Below are positions 60,886 to 64,000 of a stretch of DNA of 64,000 bases, piece after piece. Every line of letters begins with the position of its first letter. The stretch's first letter is position 1. A program made the translations under genes and the position numbers. Origin of the DNA: Paludibacteraceae bacterium. Its GTDB lineage: Bacteria; Bacteroidota; Bacteroidia; Bacteroidales; Paludibacteraceae. Under the pieces are notes generated by a model. The model worked only from the letters and a program-made list of their open reading frames with translations, did not search any database and was not told where the DNA came from. The stretch is taken from positions 1 to 64,000 of the forward strand of contig JAKSKX010000001.1 in NCBI GenBank assembly GCA_024401535.1, in the 5' to 3' direction.

Positions 60886-62694
60886 ATGAAACAATTCTTA
60901 AAATTAGGCAGTTTATTCGCTTTTTCTATTTGTTCTTTCTCTCAGTTGTATGCTTCAGATTTGAGAGAGTCTGTATGCTATGTAAAGAATGAGCAAGTTG
61001 CCTTGGATTCGGCAAAGGTAAGCCGATTGTCCGAAATGTTGGCCGGCAACGGTTATTTTACAGCTTCAAACAGAATCAAGTCAATTGCTGACGAATCGTA
61101 CAGCGGTTCCGGTTTTGTGGTAAAAAACAAAAATGGTGAGTGTCTGGTATTGACAAACAAGCACGTTGTAAAAAGAGCAAGCTCTGTGTGCATTGTTTTT
61201 GAAAACAGTGACGGTGTAAAGAAGGAATATCATAATTGTGCGGTTGTGGATACGGCCCCTCACAATGATATAGCTGTCATCAAAGTTCCGAAGGATTTTG
61301 ACTGCAGTGTGGCGTTGTCTTTTTCTCCCTCAAATGCCAATGATGGACAGGATATCTATTCTGTTGGTTACCCGGCACTTGGAGATAAACCTACATGGCA
61401 GTTTGCACAGGGAATAGTCTCTAACTCTAAAATCAACATGAAGGATTTGGAGTACAGAGACAGCGTGTTTGCAATTCAGCACACAGCTCCCATTGATCCG
61501 GGAAGTTCGGGAGGTCCTTTGCTAAAGAAGTTGCAAGATGGCTCATACTTGGTAGTCGGTATGAATACTTGGTCTGTATTGAGACGACAGAACACATACC
61601 TTGCTCTGCAGATGTACGATGTAAAGGACTATGCTGACAAAGCGACTCCAAGAACAGGAACTGCTGAAACTTTAAGCGAGTCTTTGAAAAAGGATGCAGA
61701 ATTCTTTTTTGACAAGATTAAGGAGGGTAACTACCACGAAGCGCAGGAAATGCTTTCGGACTCTATTGTGTTGTCAACTAACGAGGACTTCTTCAAGTCA
61801 AGATTGAAGGTTATAACTAACTTTGAATCGGCTCAGTTGAGAAATGGAAATCCTATGGACGGACTTCGTTCAATGTGTTTGAGGTCTATAGTGTCCTCTA
61901 TAAAGAATTTCAACTCGTACTCCTTGAGCGAGGCAAAAGTTGGCGACGATGGTATCGGACATACGCTTCTTGCAGACAAGAGGGGAAGAACAATAGGCTT
62001 GGACTGGAAAAATGAAAACGGCCTATGGAAGATGATATCGACAAACGAAATCGACTTCGGAAGTAGGGGGTATTCAAAGACAAGCGCTGATGACCACAAT
62101 GGCAAGAAGGTGTTCATAGACAAGGATTCCGATCTTGAAAACAACATAGAGTTAGGCTATGGCTTTGGATTGACAGACAATGCTATTCGCAGAATCCGTT
62201 TTCAGTTCACTCGTGACGTGTTCTCTTTCGGTTATTGGGGTGTTAGCGCACAGTACGGCAAAGACAAATTTTCATTGTTGCCAGATGCCTTTGACTGGCT
62301 TGACTATAATCAGTCTGCCGAAGATACAAAGATGCAGTATGTCAAGGACATAGAGTTCAACTCTATAGGACTGGATTTCCCTATAGGAGCCCAGTGTCCG
62401 GTAGCTATAGGCGATTTCAGAGTCGTCCCTTATCTTAGGGCTTCAGTTGGTTTTAATGTATTCACGTCGCTTGATATGTCTCCACATTTCCTACGTTCAT
62501 TAGGTGGTGGAGTGAAGCTGGGATATAAGTTGAATGATGACAGAATGCTTTATGTCTCAGGCGAATACAAGTATCGCAAGACATCTACGGATAGGGATGA
62601 TGTTGATTTTGGTTACTATGTGCCAGATGAAACAACAGAGGATGACTTGTGCAGGTTCAAGACTTTTATGATAAGTTTTGGCATGAATTTCTAG
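60886..62694 (+). CDS. Trypsin-like serine protease fused to an outer-membrane-type beta-barrel
   Basis: A 602-aa exported protein. The signal peptide ends near LYASD (24). The DegP/trypsin-like domain (about 60-260) has a full triad: His93 (TNKHVV), Asp128 (HNDIAVI), Ser208 (DPGSSGGP). A middle helical/NTF2-like region (about 260-400) follows. The last 190 residues are amphipathic beta-strands alternating aromatic and small residues (IELGYGFGL, FGYWGVSAQYG, YLRASVGFNVF, LYVSGEYKYR) and end in aromatic FMISFGMNF, the usual barrel insertion signal. No PDZ domain is seen. This suggests a protease held at the outer membrane. The fusion is uncommon. Confidence 0.82.
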   Translation: MKQFLKLGSLFAFSICSFSQLYASDLRESVCYVKNEQVALDSAKVSRLSEMLAGNGYFTASNRIKSIADESYSGSGFVVKNKNGECLVLTNKHVVKRASSVCIVFENSDGVKKEYHNCAVVDTAPHNDIAVIKVPKDFDCSVALSFSPSNANDGQDIYSVGYPALGDKPTWQFAQGIVSNSKINMKDLEYRDSVFAIQHTAPIDPGSSGGPLLKKLQDGSYLVVGMNTWSVLRRQNTYLALQMYDVKDYADKATPRTGTAETLSESLKKDAEFFFDKIKEGNYHEAQEMLSDSIVLSTNEDFFKSRLKVITNFESAQLRNGNPMDGLRSMCLRSIVSSIKNFNSYSLSEAKVGDDGIGHTLLADKRGRTIGLDWKNENGLWKMISTNEIDFGSRGYSKTSADDHNGKKVFIDKDSDLENNIELGYGFGLTDNAIRRIRFQFTRDVFSFGYWGVSAQYGKDKFSLLPDAFDWLDYNQSAEDTKMQYVKDIEFNSIGLDFPIGAQCPVAIGDFRVVPYLRASVGFNVFTSLDMSPHFLRSLGGGVKLGYKLNDDRMLYVSGEYKYRKTSTDRDDVDFGYYVPDETTEDDLCRFKTFMISFGMNF

Positions 62695-62721
62695 GTTTAG
62701 TTAAGTGATCTCAGTAATATA

Positions 62722-62752
62722 GGGGTAATGATGGCTTATCATTGCCCTTATT
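62722..62752 (+). terminator. Terminator of the protease-barrel gene
   Basis: A 10-bp stem with one G-U pair (62723-62732 with 62738-62747) and a T-rich tail. Confidence 0.7.
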
Positions 62753-62826
62753 TTGTTTTGCTTTATTTTATAGGTGCAGTAGTTGAAAAATAGTATCGGT
62801 TAAGTATATCTTTCCATTATTTTACA

Positions 62827-62835
62827 TATCTTTGC
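62827..62835 (+). promoter_or_regulatory. -7 element of the lipoprotein/mltF-like operon
   Basis: TATCTTTGC, an exact match, 24 bp before the ATG at 62860. Confidence 0.75.
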
Positions 62836-62859
62836 ATAATAACAAAAGCGAATTATAAT

Positions 62860-63774
62860 ATGAAGGTAATATTTAAATCATTGATATTAGGCATGTTTTT
62901 GTCATGCTGCTCAAATAATAACAACTCCGATATAGAAAGCATTCAAACGCAGGCTGCCAGGGAACTAGCTTCTGACAGTACAGAATTGGCGGTAAAGGTG
63001 CAAACAGCCTATCCATTAAAGAAAAACAGCAATTGGCAGGCTATTTATGAAGACTTGGACTGTAGCGGATTGCCGGAGTTGTTCTCTGTAGTCATAGATG
63101 ATAGTGTTGTGTCAATGCGTATGACTACTGTTGATACAACGGTAACTATATGTAGTGCAAGCGGTAAGTTTGACGGAATTCTTGACATCAAGAAATATGT
63201 GAGCGAGTCTGGTGGCTTCCTGTTTGTGAATACCACTTCAAAACAGTGCATCATAGTCAGGCAGCGTAACAATGTTACCGAGTCTGTGGATTTGGTGAAC
63301 GGTGTTGTAGCAAGCAACATCTGTGCCATAAATCCGTTGACTATTGACAAGATAGAAAATGATATTATCTATGCTGACTTCGACTGCCAGGATGCCATTA
63401 TGAAGGATTCCCTGATGACAGGTTGTGTGACTTATGCCGGTGTTCCCTTCTTTATTGAAGACGGTATGTTGAAGGAGTGTGAAGGTATTCAACAGATAGA
63501 TATTACTCATTACTATGGAGTAGAGAAGGTTATGTCCAAGATCAAGGATGATGGTGGTAAATATACCCATTCTGTAAAATGTGATGTCAAGGGCAAGGAA
63601 ACTTTCCTTTTCGTGAACTATGAGGTTGAAAAGTCCGGACATATAGAATACTACTATATCAAGTGTAAGACTCACCTTCATTATTTGACTCCTGAATACG
63701 GAATGAATGAAGCTGTAATTGCGCATCCTGGAAACAGAAAGGTTTCGTACATTGAATTGATTAAACGAATATAG
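62860..63774 (+). CDS. Lipoprotein of unknown function upstream of mltF-like gene
   Basis: A 304-aa SPII lipoprotein. MKVIFKSLILGMFLSCCSNN places the lipidated Cys at 16 or 17. An Asn/Ser-rich linker is followed by a beta-rich domain with no recognised family (KQCIIVRQRNNVTES; GCVTYAGVPFFIEDGM; HSVKCDVKGKETFLFVNYEV). It precedes the mltF-like gene by 3 bp, so the two are co-translated and may act together at the cell wall (inference). Confidence 0.75.
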   Translation: MKVIFKSLILGMFLSCCSNNNNSDIESIQTQAARELASDSTELAVKVQTAYPLKKNSNWQAIYEDLDCSGLPELFSVVIDDSVVSMRMTTVDTTVTICSASGKFDGILDIKKYVSESGGFLFVNTTSKQCIIVRQRNNVTESVDLVNGVVASNICAINPLTIDKIENDIIYADFDCQDAIMKDSLMTGCVTYAGVPFFIEDGMLKECEGIQQIDITHYYGVEKVMSKIKDDGGKYTHSVKCDVKGKETFLFVNYEVEKSGHIEYYYIKCKTHLHYLTPEYGMNEAVIAHPGNRKVSYIELIKRI

Positions 63775-63777
63775 CCT

Positions 63778-64000
63778 ATGAGAAAAGGCCTGTCCTATAT
63801 ACCGCTGTTGTTCCTTCTCTTGCTAATAAGCTGTAAAGTTGAGGTAAAGGAACAGTCTTCTTCCAAGTACATACAGGAGGAAGACTCAGTTTTGCGTGTG
63901 GGTATGGTGTCTCGAAGTGGTTCTTATTTTACTCTCCGTGACAACAGAGCGATGGGCTTTGAATATGAGTTGTCCAAGCAGTTGGCTGATGACTTGGGCA
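63778..64000 (+). CDS. mltF: MltF-like lipoprotein, solute-binding family 3 N-domain (3' partial)
   Basis: The window ends after 74 codons. MRKGLSYIPLLFLLLLISC is an SPII signal (Cys19). The visible mature part (LRVGMVSRSGSYFTLRDNRA, then GFEYELSKQLADDLG) is the start of a family 3 extracellular solute-binding domain. In Bacteroidetes this arrangement of lipobox plus GFEYEL...DDLG usually belongs to membrane-bound lytic murein transglycosylase F, whose SLT domain would lie beyond the window. The SLT domain is not visible, so a plain binding protein is possible. Confidence 0.7.
   Translation, partial: MRKGLSYIPLLFLLLLISCKVEVKEQSSSKYIQEEDSVLRVGMVSRSGSYFTLRDNRAMGFEYELSKQLADDLG

Overview
The window comes from a bacterium of the Bacteroidetes, almost certainly order Bacteroidales. 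Most genes are preceded by the phylum's own promoter -7 element (TAnnTTTGC), with a TTTG at -33 in the clearest cases. There are many SPII lipoproteins, secreted polysaccharidases and proteins with type IX secretion (T9SS)-like C-terminal tails, BspA-like leucine-rich repeat proteins, FISUMP domains, DUF1573 and DUF4380 proteins, and an anaerobic pyruvate:ferredoxin oxidoreductase. The xylan enzymes suggest a gut or rumen plant-fibre degrader. The genus cannot be fixed from this sequence.

Layout. 1-3.4 kb: surface proteins with collagen-like and FISUMP domains, then small proteins. 3.4-4.9 kb: an AAA/DUF4143 ATPase gene bounded by identical 54-bp direct repeats. 4.9-8 kb: folD, ffh and a Yip1-like membrane protein. 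8-17 kb: secreted proteins, including a CE1-CBM6-GH43 xylan esterase/glycosidase and a GH30 xylanase, separated by a decayed BspA-like lipoprotein pseudogene. 17-24.7 kb: guanine deaminase, a class A penicillin-binding protein, a DUF4380-BASS transporter-BspA operon, and folA divergent from that operon. 25.2-29.1 kb: a free-standing structured RNA gene, then a two-gene cassette of a compact UvrD-like helicase and an unrecognised 793-aa protein, a candidate defence system. 29-33.5 kb: glutathione peroxidase and the strongly codon-biased nifJ. 33.7-36.4 kb: a frameshifted lipoprotein gene and a cholesterol-dependent-cytolysin-like lipoprotein. 36.7-44.7 kb: tRNA-Leu, smpB, a ModF-like ATPase, kdsA, DUF3109, an M16 peptidase, an ABC ATPase with a membrane protein, and a LytS/LytTR two-component pair. 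45.2-50.3 kb: tRNA-Lys, tRNA-Ser, a ClC channel, recJ and nadC. 50.9-64 kb: an Ig-like secreted protein, lipoproteins, a sugar aminotransferase, truA with a CcdA-like/thioredoxin redox pair, a DUF1573 protein, a DUF2974 lipase-like protein, a trypsin-like protease fused to a beta-barrel, and a truncated mltF-like gene.

How the genes fit together. The CE1-GH43 and GH30 proteins would act together on substituted xylan outside the cell. The CcdA-like protein probably passes electrons to the neighbouring periplasmic thioredoxin lipoprotein. The LytS-type kinase and LytTR regulator form one signalling unit. The most unusual regions are the repeat-bounded ATPase, the RNA plus helicase cassette, the CDC-like lipoprotein and the protease-barrel fusion. 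All functional statements rest on motifs read by eye; no database search was run.
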